Assembly: GCF_000265205.3 (NCBI RefSeq)
Contig: NC_018000.1
Span: 5,675,001-5,739,000, forward strand
Reading direction: 5' to 3'
Source: Sinorhizobium fredii USDA 257
GTDB taxonomy: Bacteria > Pseudomonadota > Alphaproteobacteria > Rhizobiales > Rhizobiaceae
DNA: 64,000 nucleotides
Notes under the pieces: generated by a model
Told to the model about the DNA's origin: nothing
The model's input: only the letters and a program-made list of their open reading frames with translations
The model's database searches: none
Program-made: the position numbers and the translations under genes
Part shown: positions 1 to 10,913 of the stretch, in pieces
Position numbering within the stretch: position 1 is the first letter of the stretch
How the letters are laid out: the number at the start of each line of letters is the position of its first letter

Positions 1-2
1 AC

Positions 3-191
3 GACGTCTTCGCTGAAAACGGCACGGTGGCAGCGAATGGCCGCATGATCCATGACATGTATCTGCTCGAGGTGAAGAAGCCGGAAGAGAGCAAGGAGCC
101 ATGGGATTACTTCAAGGTTCTTGCGACCATTCCCCGCAAGGAGGCCTTCATCGATCCGGCCCAGAGCGGCTGCGACCTCGTGAAATCCTGA
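3..191 (+). CDS. ABC transporter substrate-binding protein, C-terminal end (partial)
   Basis: The window opens inside an open frame that ends at a TGA at 189-191; only the last 62 codons are present. The residues (…WDYFKVLATIPRKEAF… and a final SGCDLVKS) resemble the C-terminus of type I periplasmic binding proteins of the branched-chain amino acid/urea/amide class. It sits 13 bp upstream of livG, in the usual order binding protein-ATPase-ATPase-permease-permease, so it most likely supplies the ligand-binding component of that importer. The ligand cannot be told from this fragment, and the start and signal peptide lie outside the window. Confidence 0.75.
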   Translation, partial: DVFAENGTVAANGRMIHDMYLLEVKKPEESKEPWDYFKVLATIPRKEAFIDPAQSGCDLVKS

Positions 192-204
192 CCGGCGACA
201 AGCG

Positions 205-987
205 ATGAGCGTCGCCGCGCCTTTGGAGAATGGAGCGCCGCGGGTGGTTTTGTCCGCCCGCGGACTCCGCCGCGACTTCGGCGGCTTCACCGCCGTCAAG
301 GACGTCGACCTCGATGTCCATCATGCCCGCGTGCATGCGCTGATCGGCCCGAACGGGGCCGGCAAGACCACTGTCTTCAACCTGTTGACCAAGTTCCTGC
401 AGCCGACCCGCGGGACGATCACGCTGCTCGGCGAGGACATCACCAGCACTGCACCCGACAAGGTGGCCCGCATGGGCTTGGTGCGCTCTTTCCAGATCTC
501 GGCGGTGTTCCCGCACCTTACCGTCATCGACAATGTCCGCGTCGCGCTGCAGCGGCCGAACGGCCTGGCGATCCAGTTCTGGAAACCGCTCTCGGCGCTG
601 GATGCCCTGAACGGCAAGGCCGAACAACTGATCCGCTCCGTGGGCCTCGACAAGGAACGCAACGCCGTCGCTGCCGACCTCTCCTACGGCCGCAAGCGCG
701 TCCTCGAGATCGCCACCACCCTGGCGCTCGACCCGAAGGTCCTGCTGCTCGACGAACCGATGGCCGGCATGGGCCACGAGGATGTCGGCATGGTGGCCGA
801 GATCATCCGCGAGGTGGCGAGCGAGCGCGCCGTGCTGATGGTCGAGCACAATCTCTCCGTCGTCGCCACGCTCTGCCATCACGTCACCGTGCTTCAGCGC
901 GGCGAGATCCTTGCAGAGGGCGACTACGCGACTGTCTCCGAGGATCCGCGGGTGCGCACCGCCTATATGGGCACGGAGGAAACCTGA
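205..987 (+). CDS. livG: Branched-chain amino acid/amide-type ABC transporter ATP-binding protein LivG
   Basis: 260 residues, the normal LivG length. It shows the full ABC ATPase set: Walker A GPNGAGKTT near residue 50, a signature region LSYGRKR near 160, Walker B VLLLDEP near 180, and the switch histidine in MVEHN. LivG and LivF form the cytoplasmic ATPase pair that powers uptake through LivH and LivM. It follows the binding-protein fragment by 13 bp and is followed by livF after one base, so it lies in the same operon. The ATG at 205 has no strong Shine-Dalgarno, consistent with translational read-on from the upstream gene. The N-terminal ~15 residues before the ABC domain are slightly long for the family. 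Substrate class is inferred from family only. Confidence 0.9.
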   Translation: MSVAAPLENGAPRVVLSARGLRRDFGGFTAVKDVDLDVHHARVHALIGPNGAGKTTVFNLLTKFLQPTRGTITLLGEDITSTAPDKVARMGLVRSFQISAVFPHLTVIDNVRVALQRPNGLAIQFWKPLSALDALNGKAEQLIRSVGLDKERNAVAADLSYGRKRVLEIATTLALDPKVLLLDEPMAGMGHEDVGMVAEIIREVASERAVLMVEHNLSVVATLCHHVTVLQRGEILAEGDYATVSEDPRVRTAYMGTEET

Positions 988-988
988 G

Positions 989-1690
<702 letters not shown>

Positions 1691-1693
1691 GTC

Positions 1694-2581
1694 ATGACGA
1701 CGATCTTCGGAATTCCGCTCCAGGCCCTTCTCGGACAGCTCTTGATCGGCCTCATCAACGGCTCCTTCTATGCGCTCCTGAGCCTCGGACTTGCCATCAT
1801 CTTCGGCCTGTTGCGCGTCATCAACTTCGCCCACGGCGCGCAATACATGCTCGGCGCCTTCATCGCCTGGTTGCTGCTCGCGCATCTCGGCATCGGCTAC
1901 TGGCCGGCGCTGATCCTCGCACCGCTCCTCGTCGGCCTCATCGGCGCCATCATCGAGCGCACCATGCTGAAGCGCCTCTATTCGCTCGACCCGCTGTATG
2001 GTCTGCTCTTCACCTTCGGCCTGGCGCTGACGGTCGAGGGGACGTTCCGCTACCTCTACGGCGCTTCGGGACAGCCCTATGCGACGCCGGCTCTGCTGGC
2101 CGGCGGCGCTAATCTCGGCTTCATGTTCCTACCCATCTATCGCGGCTGGGCGATCGCCTTTTCGCTATTCGTCTGCATCGGGACCTGGCTCGTCATCGAG
2201 AAAACCAAGCTCGGCTCCTATCTGCGCGCCGCCACGGAAAACCCGGTACTCGTGCAATCCTTCGGCATCAACGTGCCGTTCCTGCTGACGTTGACCTATG
2301 GCCTCGGCGCGGCGCTCGCCGCACTCGCCGGCGTGCTCGCCGCTCCGATCTACCAGGTGTCGCCGCTGATGGGATCTAACATCATCATCGTCGTCTTCGC
2401 CGTGGTGGTGGTCGGCGGCATGGGCTCGATCATGGGGGCGATCGTCACCGGTTACCTGCTCGGCGTCGCCGAGGGCCTGACCAAGGTCTTCTATCCGGAG
2501 GCCTCCAACATCGTGATCTTCGTGATCATGGCCATCGTTCTCCTGCTGAGACCCGCGGGCCTCTTCGGCCGGGATGCTTGA
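1694..2581 (+). CDS. livH: Branched-chain amino acid/amide-type ABC transporter permease LivH
   Basis: 295 residues, almost entirely hydrophobic with about eight predicted membrane segments and the LivH-type N-terminus (GLINGSFYALLSLGLAIIFG, then VINFAHGAQYMLGA). The conserved cytoplasmic coupling region KTKLGSYLRAATENP is visible near residue 175. It forms the inner-membrane channel with LivM. The ATG follows the livF stop by 3 bp and the gene abuts livM, so all belong to one transcript. The rest is family inference. Confidence 0.92.
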   Translation: MTTIFGIPLQALLGQLLIGLINGSFYALLSLGLAIIFGLLRVINFAHGAQYMLGAFIAWLLLAHLGIGYWPALILAPLLVGLIGAIIERTMLKRLYSLDPLYGLLFTFGLALTVEGTFRYLYGASGQPYATPALLAGGANLGFMFLPIYRGWAIAFSLFVCIGTWLVIEKTKLGSYLRAATENPVLVQSFGINVPFLLTLTYGLGAALAALAGVLAAPIYQVSPLMGSNIIIVVFAVVVVGGMGSIMGAIVTGYLLGVAEGLTKVFYPEASNIVIFVIMAIVLLLRPAGLFGRDA

Positions 2582-2582
2582 T

Positions 2583-3575
2583 ATGACGCTGACACTCGAA
2601 CTTGAAAAGCAGAAGGAACGCACACCGATCGTCGTCCAGACGGTGTTTCTCGGCGTGGGTCTCGCGCTTCTCCTGCTTGCCCCCCTGTTCTTCTACCCCG
2701 TCTTCCTGATGAAGATTCTGTGTTTTGCGCTCTTCGCCTGCGCCTTCAATCTGCTGCTCGGCTATACGGGGCTACTCTCCTTCGGCCATGCCGCCTTCTT
2801 CGGCGGGGCGGCCTATTTCACCGCCCATGCGGTCAAGGAATGGGGCTTCCCGCCCGAACTCGGCATCCTTGCCGGCGTTGTCGGCGCCGCCCTCCTCGGC
2901 GTGGTCATCGGCTTCTTCGCCATTCGCCGCCAGGGCATCTATTTTGCGATGATCACGCTGGCGCTGGCGCAGATGTTCTATTTCTTCTGCCTTCAGGCCG
3001 AGTTCACGCATGGCGAGGACGGCATCCAGTCGGTGCCACGCGGCCATCTGTTCGGCTTCATCGACCTCTCGCAGTCCTCGAACATGTATTACTTCGTGCT
3101 CGCCGTTTTTGTGATCGGCATTGCCATCATCTGGCGGATCATCAATTCGCCGTTCGGCATGATCCTGAAGTCGATCCGGGAAAACGAAACGCGGGCGATC
3201 TCGCTCGGCTATTCGGTCAGGAACTACAAGCTCGGCGCCTTCGTCATGTCGGCGGCATTGACCGGCCTTGCCGGAGGCTTGAAGGCGCTGGTCTTCCAGT
3301 TCGCGACGCTGACCGACGTCGGCTGGCAGATGTCCGGCGAGGTCATCCTGATGACGTTGCTCGGCGGCATCGGAACGCTGATCGGACCGCTCTTCGGCGC
3401 CGCACTCGTCGTGACGCTGCAGAATTATCTGGCGACCTCGGAATTTCCGGTGACGATCATTACCGGCGTCGTCTTCATGGTCTGCGTGCTTCTGTTCCGC
3501 CGCGGCATCGTCGGCGAGTTCTACAACTCGCGGCTCGGCCGCAGGCTCGGCTTCGAGCACCGGCACAAGCACTGA
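2583..3575 (+). CDS. livM: Branched-chain amino acid/amide-type ABC transporter permease LivM
   Basis: 330 residues from ATG 2583 (MTLTLELEKQ…); an in-frame ATG at 2574 would add three residues and overlap livH by 8 bp, so the start is not certain. A polar N-terminal tail of about 15 residues is followed by roughly nine hydrophobic segments. LivM hallmarks are LLGYTGLLSFGHAAFFG and the coupling helix FGMILKSIRENETRAISLGY. It is the second membrane subunit of the importer. The last gene of the transporter; the next gene follows after 35 bp on the same strand. Confidence 0.9.
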   Translation: MTLTLELEKQKERTPIVVQTVFLGVGLALLLLAPLFFYPVFLMKILCFALFACAFNLLLGYTGLLSFGHAAFFGGAAYFTAHAVKEWGFPPELGILAGVVGAALLGVVIGFFAIRRQGIYFAMITLALAQMFYFFCLQAEFTHGEDGIQSVPRGHLFGFIDLSQSSNMYYFVLAVFVIGIAIIWRIINSPFGMILKSIRENETRAISLGYSVRNYKLGAFVMSAALTGLAGGLKALVFQFATLTDVGWQMSGEVILMTLLGGIGTLIGPLFGAALVVTLQNYLATSEFPVTIITGVVFMVCVLLFRRGIVGEFYNSRLGRRLGFEHRHKH

Positions 3576-3610
3576 CCCTGGGTCCATAGGATCCGAACAA
3601 GAGAAAGCTC

Positions 3611-5209
3611 ATGGAAACGTTCGACTACATCGTCGTCGGAGCGGGGAGCGCCGGCTGCGTCCTCGCCAACCGTCTGTCGGAAAATCCGGCCCATCGCGTG
3701 CTGCTGCTCGAGGCCGGCGGCAGCGACAATTATCACTGGATCCACATTCCGGTCGGCTATCTCTATTGCATCAACAATCCGCGCACCGACTGGTGTTTCA
3801 CCACAGCCGCTGAAGAGGGCCTCAACGGCCGGTCGCTTGGCTATCCGCGCGGCAAGGTGCTCGGCGGCTGCTCCTCGATCAACGGCATGATCTACATGCG
3901 CGGCCAGGCGCGCGACTACGACCTCTGGCGTCAGCTTGGCTGCACCGGCTGGAGCTGGAACGACGTGCTGCCCTTTTTCAAGAAATCCGAGGACCACTAT
4001 CGCGGCGCGAACGATATGCACGGCGCGGGCGGCGAATGGCGGGTCGAGAAGGCGCGCGTCCGCTGGGCGGTGCTCGATGCCTTCCAGAAGGCAGCCGGCG
4101 AGGCGGGCATCCCCGAAACCGACGATTTCAACCGCGGCACCAACGAAGGCTCCGGCTATTTCGACGTCAATCAGCGCTCCGGCATCCGCTGGAACACCGC
4201 CAAGGCCTTCCTGAAGCCCGCAAGGCAGCGGCGCAACCTGACGATCTTGACCAAGGCGCATGTCCGCAAGCTGATCCTCGAAAAGGGACGCGTTGCCGGG
4301 GTCGAGTTCCAGCATGACGGCGTGACAAAAAGCGTACGCGCTCGGCGCGAGACGGTGCTTTCGGCCGGGGCGATCGGCTCGCCGCATATCCTGGAACTCT
4401 CCGGCATCGGCCGTCCGGAAATTCTGCAGGCCCACGGCATCGACGTCCGTCACGAACTGCCTGGCGTCGGCGAGAACCTGCAGGATCATCTGCAACTGCG
4501 CCTTGCCTACAAGGTCACGGGCGTTCCGACGCTGAACGAGAAGGCGAGCTCACTCATCGGCAAGGCGGCGATCGGCCTCGAATATCTCGTCCGCCGCTCC
4601 GGGCCGATGGCGATGGCGCCGAGCCAGCTCGGCATCTTCACCCGCTCGGGTCCCGAGAAGGACACGCCGGACCTGCAGTATCACGTCCAGCCGGTGACCC
4701 TCGAAAAATTCGGCGAACCGGTGCATTCCTTCCCGGCGATCACCGCCAGCGTCTGCAATCTGAGGCCGGAGAGCCGCGGCTCCGTACATCTGAAGGGCCC
4801 GGATTTCGCCGCCGCACCCGACATCCGCCCGCGCTATTTCACCGCCGAAGCCGACCGCGACGTGGCGGTGAAGGCGATCCGGCTTACCCGTCGCATCGTC
4901 TCGCAGCCCTCTTTCGCGCGCTACAAACCGGTCGAGTTCAAGCCAGGGCCGAGCTACGAGACGGACGAGGAGCTGAAGCGGGCCGCCGGCGACATCGGCA
5001 CGACGATCTTCCATCCCGTCGGCACCTGCCGCATGGGTGCGGACCCGGAGAGCGTCGTCGACCCGGAACTTCGGCTACGCGGACTGGAGGGCCTGCGCAT
5101 CGCAGACGCCTCGATCATGCCGACGATCACCTCCGGCAACACCAATTCGCCGACCATCATGATCGCCGAAAAGGCGGCCGCGATGATCCTCGCGGCAAAC
5201 CGTCCCTAG
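3611..5209 (+). CDS. GMC-family FAD-dependent oxidoreductase (choline/alcohol dehydrogenase-like)
   Basis: 532 residues. The N-terminus [22 protein letters not shown] is a Rossmann FAD-binding motif. The two GMC signatures are visible ([21 protein letters not shown] near 80 and [15 protein letters not shown] near 255), as is the C-terminal active-site block with HPVGTCRMG and [14 protein letters not shown]. Such enzymes oxidise alcohols (choline, polyols, aliphatic alcohols) to aldehydes with FAD; the substrate cannot be read from the sequence. The length matches the choline dehydrogenase-like group. It lies 35 bp after livM in the same direction and may be co-transcribed, suggesting that the imported compound or its alcohol relative is oxidised here. 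It ends one base from the stop of convergent metH. Confidence 0.85.
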   Translation: METFDYIVVGAGSAGCVLANRLSENPAHRVLLLEAGGSDNYHWIHIPVGYLYCINNPRTDWCFTTAAEEGLNGRSLGYPRGKVLGGCSSINGMIYMRGQARDYDLWRQLGCTGWSWNDVLPFFKKSEDHYRGANDMHGAGGEWRVEKARVRWAVLDAFQKAAGEAGIPETDDFNRGTNEGSGYFDVNQRSGIRWNTAKAFLKPARQRRNLTILTKAHVRKLILEKGRVAGVEFQHDGVTKSVRARRETVLSAGAIGSPHILELSGIGRPEILQAHGIDVRHELPGVGENLQDHLQLRLAYKVTGVPTLNEKASSLIGKAAIGLEYLVRRSGPMAMAPSQLGIFTRSGPEKDTPDLQYHVQPVTLEKFGEPVHSFPAITASVCNLRPESRGSVHLKGPDFAAAPDIRPRYFTAEADRDVAVKAIRLTRRIVSQPSFARYKPVEFKPGPSYETDEELKRAAGDIGTTIFHPVGTCRMGADPESVVDPELRLRGLEGLRIADASIMPTITSGNTNSPTIMIAEKAAAMILAANRP

Positions 5210-5210
5210 A

Positions 5211-8200
5211 CTATTCCGCTGCCTCCGTTTCTGGCATCGGCACATAGTTGAGGATCGGCGAGAGCCAGCGCTCGACCTCGCGAACGCTCTTGCGCTTGCG
5301 TGTCGCATAATCCTCGACCTGGTCGCGCTCGATCTTGGCAACGCCGAAATAGTAGGCGTCCGGATGGCCGACATAGAGGCCGGAGACGGAGGAACCCGGC
5401 CACATCGCGTAGTTCTCCGTCAGGCTGACACCGATCGCCGCCTCCGCGTCGAGCAGCCGGAAGAGCGTTTCCTTCTCGGTATGGTCCGGTTGTGCCGGAT
5501 AGCCCGGCGCGGGACGAATGCCCGCGTAAGGCTCGGCGATCAGCTCCTGAGGCGTGAAGGATTCTTCCGATCCGTAGCCCCAGAGCTCCTTGCGGACATG
5601 TTCGTGCATGCGTTCGGCAAACGCCTCGGCGAAGCGGTCGGCAAGCGCCTTGACCATGATCGAGGAATAATCGTCATTGGCGCGCTCGAACCGCTCGGCG
5701 ATCGCCACTTCCTCGATCCCGGCGGTCACCACGAAGCCGCCGAGATAGTCCGGCCTGCCGCTGTCGACGGGAGCGACGAAATCGGCCAGCGCGACGTTCG
5801 GACGCCCGTCGCGCTTCGTCAGTTGCTGTCGGAGGGTGAAGAAGGTCGCAAGCTCCCGCTGGCGTTGCTCGTCGGTGAAGAGGCGGATATCGTCGCCGGC
5901 CGCGCCTGCCGGCCAGAAGCCGACGACCGCCTTCGGCGCGAACCATTTCTCCGCAATGATCTTCTCGAGCATCACCTGCGCATCGGCAAAGAGCTGCCGT
6001 GCCGCCGACCCCTGATGCTCATCGTCGAGAATGCGCGGATAGACGCCCTTCAGCTCCCAGGTCTGGAAGAATGGCGTCCAGTCGATATAGCGGGCAAGCT
6101 CCGCCAGGTCCCAGCTTTCGAAGACACGGGTGCCGAGGAACGAGGGCGTCTTCGGCTGATAAGCTTCCCAGTCGAGTTTCTGTGCATTGGCGCGGGCCTG
6201 CGACAGCGGCAGGCGGCGCTTCTCGGCCTCGTTCCGCGCATGCGTATCGGCGACCTTCAGATATTCGGCGCGGACCATCGCCTTGTAGCCGTCCCTCGCC
6301 GCCGGTGAGAGCAGGCTCGACACGACGCCGACAGCACGGCTGGCATCGGTGACATAGACGGTCTGGCCGAGGCTGTAGCGCGGATTGATCTTGACCGCCG
6401 TATGCACGCGGCTGGTCGTCGCTCCACCGATCAGCAGCGGAATGTCAAAACCTTCCCGCTCCAGTTCGGAGGCGACATACACCATCTCGTCGAGCGAAGG
6501 GGTAATGAGCCCTGAAAGCCCGATGGCGTCAACCTTCTCTTGCTTCGCCACGTCGAGGATCTTCGCCGAAGGCACCATGACGCCGAGATCGATGATATCG
6601 TAATTGTTGCAGGCGAGGACGACGCCGACGATGTTCTTGCCGATATCGTGCACGTCGCCCTTCACGGTTGCCATCAGGATCTTGCCGGCACTCTCGCGGG
6701 TCCCCGCGCCGCCATTGGCAAGCTTTTCCGCCTCCATATGGGGCAGCAGCACAGCCACCGCCTGCTTCATCACGCGCGCCGACTTGACCACCTGCGGCAG
6801 GAACATCTTGCCAGCGCCGAAGAGGTCGCCGACCACGTTCATGCCGGCCATCAGCGGTCCTTCGATGACGTGCAGCGGGCGCTCGGCGGCAAGCCGCGCC
6901 TCTTCCGTATCCGCCGCGATGAACTCGGTGATGCCGTTGACGAGCGCGTGCTCGAGGCGCTTCGCGACCGGCCACTCGCGCCAGGTTAGGTCCTTCTCTT
7001 TGCCCTGCGAGCCGCCCTGGCCGCGGTAACGCTCGGCGATCTCCAGCAGGCGCTCGGTCCCATCCTCACGGCGGTTGAGTACCACATCCTCGCAGGCCTC
7101 GCGCAGCTCCGGATTGATCGCGTCGTAGACGGCCAACTGGCCGGCATTGACGATGCCCATGTCCATGCCCGCCTGGATGGCATGGTAGAGGAAAACGGCG
7201 TGCATCGCCTCGCGCACCGGCTCGTTGCCGCGGAAGGAGAAGGAAAGGTTCGACACGCCGCCGGAGATATGGACATGCGGCATCGTTGCGATGATTTCAT
7301 GCGCCGCCTCGATAAAATCGACGCCGTAATTGTTGTGCTCTTCGATGCCGGTGGCGACCGCGAAGATATTGGGATCGAAGATGATGTCTTCCGGCGGGAA
7401 GCCGAGCTCTTCGGTCAGCAGCCGATAGGCGCGCCGGCAGATCGCGACCTTGCGCACCTTGCTGTCGGCCTGCCCCTTCTCGTCGAAGGCCATGACCACG
7501 ACGGCCGCGCCGTAGGCGCGCACCAGCCGCGCGTGATGCAGAAACGCCTCCTCGCCTTCCTTCAGCGAAATCGAGTTCACCAGCGCCTTGCCCTGGACGC
7601 ATTTTAGGCCGGCCTCGATCACGTCCCATTTGGAAGAATCGATCATCACCGGCACCCGGGCGATGTCCGGCTCGGACGCGACGAGGTTCAGGAACTCGAC
7701 CATGGCGCGGGTCGAGTCGATCAGCCCCTCGTCCATGTTGATGTCGATGATCTGCGCACCGTTCGCCACCTGGTCGCGCGCCACGTCGAGGGCCGCGGCA
7801 TAGTCGCCGGCGGTGATCAGCTTGCGGAACTTCGCCGAGCCGGTGACATTGGTGCGTTCGCCGATATTGACGAAGGGAATTTCGTCGGTGAGCGTGAAGG
7901 GTTCGAGGCCGGAGAGCCGCATGCGCCGTTCGATCTCCGGTATCTGGCGCGGCGGATATTTTTGGACGGCCTCGGCGAGGGCGCGGATATGGGCCGGCGT
8001 CGAGCCGCAGCAGCCGCCGACGATGTTGACGAGGCCATCGCGGGCAAATGCCTCGACCTGCGCCGCCATCGCCTCCGGGCTTTCATCGTAGCGACCGAAC
8101 TCGTTCGGCAGGCCGGCATTCGGATAGGCGCAGACGAGGGTGTCGGCGACGCTCGAAAGCTCGTCGATATGGGCGCGCATCGCATTGGCGCCGAGCGCGC

Positions 8201-8981
8201 AGTTGAGTCCGATGGTGAAGGGCGCCGCATGGCGCACCGAATACCAGAAGGCGGTCGGCGTCTGGCCGGAGAGGGTCCGGCCGGAAAGGTCGGTGATCGT
8301 GCCGGAGATCATCACCGGCAGGCGGATGCCCTTTTCGGCGAAAACTTCCTGGGTCGCGAAGATCGCTGCCTTGGCGTTCAGCGTGTCGAAGATCGTCTCG
8401 ATCAGGATGATGTCGGCGCCGCCGTCGATCAGGCCGCGGAGCTGCTCGGCATAGGCAATCCTGAGATCGTCGAAGCTGACGGCACGATAGCCGGGATTGT
8501 TGACGTCGGGCGAGATCGAGGCGGTGCGGTTGGTCGGCCCGAGCGCGCCGGCGACGAAACGCCGCCTGCCATCATCCGCTTCGGCGCGCTTCGTCGCACG
8601 CCGCGCCAGACGCGCGCCGTCGCGGTTGAGCTCGTAGACCGCGTCCTCCATGCCGTAATCGGCCTGGGCGATCCGCGTCGAGGAGAATGTGTTGGTTTCG
8701 AGAATATCGGCGCCGGCGATCGCGTAGCGGTAGTGGATCTCCTCGATCGCCTTCGGCTGCGTCAGGGTCAGGAGATCGTTGTTGCCCTGCTGATGGCAGG
8801 CGCAGCCACCGAAGCGCTCGCCGCGGAAATGGCCTTCAGCGAAACCGAGCTGCTGGATCTCGGTGCCCATCGCTCCGTCCATGATTAGGATGCGGTCGCT
8901 GGCCGCCTGCCGCAGGGCGCGGAAAATTTCCGAGCCATCGGGCCTGGGGGAGAGATCTCCAAAGAGGGACGCGGCGGACAT
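5211..8981 (-). CDS. metH: Cobalamin-dependent methionine synthase (5-methyltetrahydrofolate-homocysteine methyltransferase)
   Basis: 1256 residues, full MetH length, with all four modules in order. An N-terminal homocysteine-binding barrel ([10 protein letters not shown], and the zinc ligands in GGCCGSTP) comes first. A pterin-binding barrel follows ([16 protein letters not shown], near 365). Next is a cap plus B12-binding Rossmann domain with the cobalt-ligand motif [14 protein letters not shown]-terminal reactivation domain contains [12 protein letters not shown], which binds S-adenosylmethionine. It transfers the methyl group of methyl-tetrahydrofolate to homocysteine through cobalamin. 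The stop is 1 bp from the convergent GMC gene. The leader holds a perfect palindrome at 9029-9048 that probably regulates it. Confidence 0.97.
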   Translation of the reverse strand: MSAASLFGDLSPRPDGSEIFRALRQAASDRILIMDGAMGTEIQQLGFAEGHFRGERFGGCACHQQGNNDLLTLTQPKAIEEIHYRYAIAGADILETNTFSSTRIAQADYGMEDAVYELNRDGARLARRATKRAEADDGRRRFVAGALGPTNRTASISPDVNNPGYRAVSFDDLRIAYAEQLRGLIDGGADIILIETIFDTLNAKAAIFATQEVFAEKGIRLPVMISGTITDLSGRTLSGQTPTAFWYSVRHAAPFTIGLNCALGANAMRAHIDELSSVADTLVCAYPNAGLPNEFGRYDESPEAMAAQVEAFARDGLVNIVGGCCGSTPAHIRALAEAVQKYPPRQIPEIERRMRLSGLEPFTLTDEIPFVNIGERTNVTGSAKFRKLITAGDYAAALDVARDQVANGAQIIDINMDEGLIDSTRAMVEFLNLVASEPDIARVPVMIDSSKWDVIEAGLKCVQGKALVNSISLKEGEEAFLHHARLVRAYGAAVVVMAFDEKGQADSKVRKVAICRRAYRLLTEELGFPPEDIIFDPNIFAVATGIEEHNNYGVDFIEAAHEIIATMPHVHISGGVSNLSFSFRGNEPVREAMHAVFLYHAIQAGMDMGIVNAGQLAVYDAINPELREACEDVVLNRREDGTERLLEIAERYRGQGGSQGKEKDLTWREWPVAKRLEHALVNGITEFIAADTEEARLAAERPLHVIEGPLMAGMNVVGDLFGAGKMFLPQVVKSARVMKQAVAVLLPHMEAEKLANGGAGTRESAGKILMATVKGDVHDIGKNIVGVVLACNNYDIIDLGVMVPSAKILDVAKQEKVDAIGLSGLITPSLDEMVYVASELEREGFDIPLLIGGATTSRVHTAVKINPRYSLGQTVYVTDASRAVGVVSSLLSPAARDGYKAMVRAEYLKVADTHARNEAEKRRLPLSQARANAQKLDWEAYQPKTPSFLGTRVFESWDLAELARYIDWTPFFQTWELKGVYPRILDDEHQGSAARQLFADAQVMLEKIIAEKWFAPKAVVGFWPAGAAGDDIRLFTDEQRQRELATFFTLRQQLTKRDGRPNVALADFVAPVDSGRPDYLGGFVVTAGIEEVAIAERFERANDDYSSIMVKALADRFAEAFAERMHEHVRKELWGYGSEESFTPQELIAEPYAGIRPAPGYPAQPDHTEKETLFRLLDAEAAIGVSLTENYAMWPGSSVSGLYVGHPDAYYFGVAKIERDQVEDYATRKRKSVREVERWLSPILNYVPMPETEAAE

Positions 8982-9028
8982 GGGAAATCTCCCGTTCTGA
9001 AAACGACAATTATTTTCTCGATTAAGTC

Positions 9029-9048
9029 ACATAAAGATATCTTTATGT
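9029..9048. promoter_or_regulatory. Perfect 20-bp palindrome in the metH leader (candidate SahR-type operator)
   Basis: ACATAAAGATATCTTTATGT is a perfect inverted repeat centred about 58 bp upstream of the metH start codon; the flanking bases do not extend the symmetry. Many Proteobacteria control metH and SAM-cycle genes through ArsR-type SahR, which binds palindromes with an AAAGATATCTTT-like core. The identity of the regulator here is inference; the palindrome itself is directly seen. Confidence 0.6.
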
Positions 9049-9099
9049 CAACATACGATCCGATCACAATTTTGGCCAGAGACAATGAACAGCGGCAAT

Positions 9100-9127
9100 A
9101 AAAAAGCCCGCCGCAAGCGCGACGGGC
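9100..9127 (-). terminator. Rho-independent terminator after the sugar cluster
   Basis: Read on the minus strand, GCCCGTCGC and GCGGCGGGC form a 9-bp stem (one wobble) with a 4-base loop, followed by six T. It lies 28 bp past the stop of the leftward AGE-family gene and would end that transcript before the metH leader. Confidence 0.8.
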
Positions 9128-9154
9128 CATCATTGGCAGCGACGGAGCCCAAGC

Positions 9155-10324
9155 TCACATCCGCTTCAGGCAATCCGTGAGTTCGTAGATCGCGCAGAGA
9201 ATGTGATAGAAGCTGCTGGCCGGCGCAGGCTCGTCGATGAAGCTTCCATCCGCCTTCTGCTTGTCACGCCACAGACCGCGGGTCGGCGTGTCGAGGAACC
9301 GCTGAAGCGCCGCCGCGGCGCGCGAAGCCGAAGCGAGATAGCGTTGCCGCTCGCTGCCCTCCGAAAGCGTGGCGAAGCGGATCGCCGCCTTCAGCCATTC
9401 GGTCTGTGGCCAGAGCCGGGCCACCGAGTCGGCGACCGACAGATCGTCGAAGAGCGTCATGACCGCGACATCGCGCTCCGGGCAGATGCCGTGCGCTTCG
9501 CCGATTTCGAAAAGCCGCCGCGCCTTGACGATGGCTTGCGCCTTGCCGCGCCGCTCGGCCCAGCGCAGGAGCAGCCATGCCCATTCGAACTGATGACCGG
9601 GCTCGACGATGCGGCCCTTTTCACCTGGAAATGGCCTCCAGTCGTGATCGAAGAATTCGCGCAGCACGCCCGTCTCGGCGTCGATGAAGCAATCCATCGC
9701 CAGATGGGCGATCTCGTCGGCGAGATTGGCCCAGGCGACCCGGTCGAATCCCTCGACTGTTTCGCTGGCGAGACAGGCCTCGAAAAGGTGCATGTGTGGG
9801 TTGGAGCCAAGCGGCAGGCGCGGCGGCTTGTCCTCCTCGAAGCCGGCGACCGGATGCTTGCAATGGGCTTCCAGCTTGTGCCGAAGCTCGTCGCTGCGCG
9901 CGATCATCTCGGCCTTCCGCTCCGGAAGGACCTCGGCCAGATAGGCGAAGGCAAGCAGCGCGAAGGCCTGGTTGTAAAGGTCGAAGGACGGATCGATGAT
10001 TTCTCCGTCCGCATTGGCAAGCGCACCATAGAAGCCGCTCGGCTGCCGGTAGACGCGATCGAAATAGACAAGTCCGCCTTCGGCGACGGTGCGCCAGTCG
10101 CCGCGCCAGCCGCGCCGCCCCGCCTCGGCGAAGCAATAGACCTGCCGGGGCTGGACGCGCGAGCGGCGATTGGCTCGCGTCGGTTCGCCGGCCATGTCAA
10201 TCGTCTCGACGAAACCGCCGCCGGCCGCATCAAATCCCTTGTCGCGCCAGAGCGGCAGGGCGGCTTCCCCGAGCCAACGATCGAGCTCCCTCGCCTGCAA
10301 TGAAATCTCCATCGGCCCGCCCAT
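9155..10324 (-). CDS. AGE-family sugar 2-epimerase/isomerase (N-acylglucosamine 2-epimerase-like)
   Basis: About 389 residues. The fold is the (alpha/alpha)6 barrel of the N-acylglucosamine 2-epimerase/mannose isomerase family: RVQPRQVYCFAEAGRRG, DLYNQAFALLAFA, the paired catalytic-region histidines NPHMHLFEACLA and EPGHQFEWAWLLLRW, and a final FYHILCAIYEL. Members interconvert mannose and fructose, N-acetylmannosamine and N-acetylglucosamine, or similar sugars. I start at ATG 10324, which shares a base with the UPF0303 stop (TGATG), indicating coupling; an in-frame TTG three bases earlier is less likely. With the ROK kinase it suggests a route isomerising then phosphorylating a free sugar. 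The exact sugar is unknown. Confidence 0.85.
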   Translation of the reverse strand: MGGPMEISLQARELDRWLGEAALPLWRDKGFDAAGGGFVETIDMAGEPTRANRRSRVQPRQVYCFAEAGRRGWRGDWRTVAEGGLVYFDRVYRQPSGFYGALANADGEIIDPSFDLYNQAFALLAFAYLAEVLPERKAEMIARSDELRHKLEAHCKHPVAGFEEDKPPRLPLGSNPHMHLFEACLASETVEGFDRVAWANLADEIAHLAMDCFIDAETGVLREFFDHDWRPFPGEKGRIVEPGHQFEWAWLLLRWAERRGKAQAIVKARRLFEIGEAHGICPERDVAVMTLFDDLSVADSVARLWPQTEWLKAAIRFATLSEGSERQRYLASASRAAAALQRFLDTPTRGLWRDKQKADGSFIDEPAPASSFYHILCAIYELTDCLKRM

Positions 10325-10818
10325 CAATTCTCGAGACTCAGCGCGTCGTGATCCGCACCGAGAAGTTCGGACAGTGCTTCGACGACGAGAGTATGGTCGT
10401 CGCGCTGCGGCAGTCCGGATACGGTGACGGCACCGATGCAGCCGGTTCCCTTCACGACGATCGGGAAGCTGCCGCCATGCGCGGCGAACTCGGCATCTGG
10501 CAGCCCGAGCTTCGCCTGCAGGGTCGTCTGCTGCTTGAGAAGACTGAGACCGGTGGCGTAGCTGCTTCTGAACAGGCGGAAAACCGTGTTCCGCTTGCGC
10601 CGCACCCAGTTCGGATTGTCCGGCGTCGCGCCGTCGAGCGCCGCATAGAAGACCTGCATGGAAAACAGCGTGATGTCGATGACCACGGCTAGCTTGCGCT
10701 CTGCCGCCATGCGGCGGAGCGTCGAACCGAGCGTCCAGGCCGCGTCGAGATCAAAGCGGTCGAACTGCAACTCTTTTTCCTGTTGCGCGATCCGGCGCAG
10801 ATCGTTGTCGATATTCAT
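10324..10818 (-). CDS. UPF0303 / HbpS-GlcG-like family protein
   Basis: 164 residues matching the UPF0303 family in layout: an acidic helical start, then LAVVIDITLFSMQVFYAALDGATPDNPNWVRRKRNTV, a helical middle, and AAHGGSFPIVVKGTGCIGAVTVSGLPQRDDH. The last block is the glycine-rich GlcG/HbpS-type signature. The biochemical role of UPF0303 is not established; related proteins bind haem or corrinoids or accompany sugar and glycolate pathways. It overlaps the downstream AGE gene and is preceded by the ROK kinase on the same strand, so a role in the same sugar pathway is a reasonable inference. No signal peptide. Confidence 0.8.
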   Translation of the reverse strand: MNIDNDLRRIAQQEKELQFDRFDLDAAWTLGSTLRRMAAERKLAVVIDITLFSMQVFYAALDGATPDNPNWVRRKRNTVFRLFRSSYATGLSLLKQQTTLQAKLGLPDAEFAAHGGSFPIVVKGTGCIGAVTVSGLPQRDDHTLVVEALSELLGADHDALSLEN

Positions 10819-10913
10819 GATGCCTCCGCTGTCCTATTCGGTTCGGATGAGTGGGACGCGAGATACGGGTTGAAAATTCCCGTGTCTCTGTCGGCCGAAG
10901 CCTGGTGTGTACC

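Noticed and set aside
7962..8888. 308-codon plus frame opposite metH
   Set aside because: Antisense shadow; the minus strand has continuous MetH homology.
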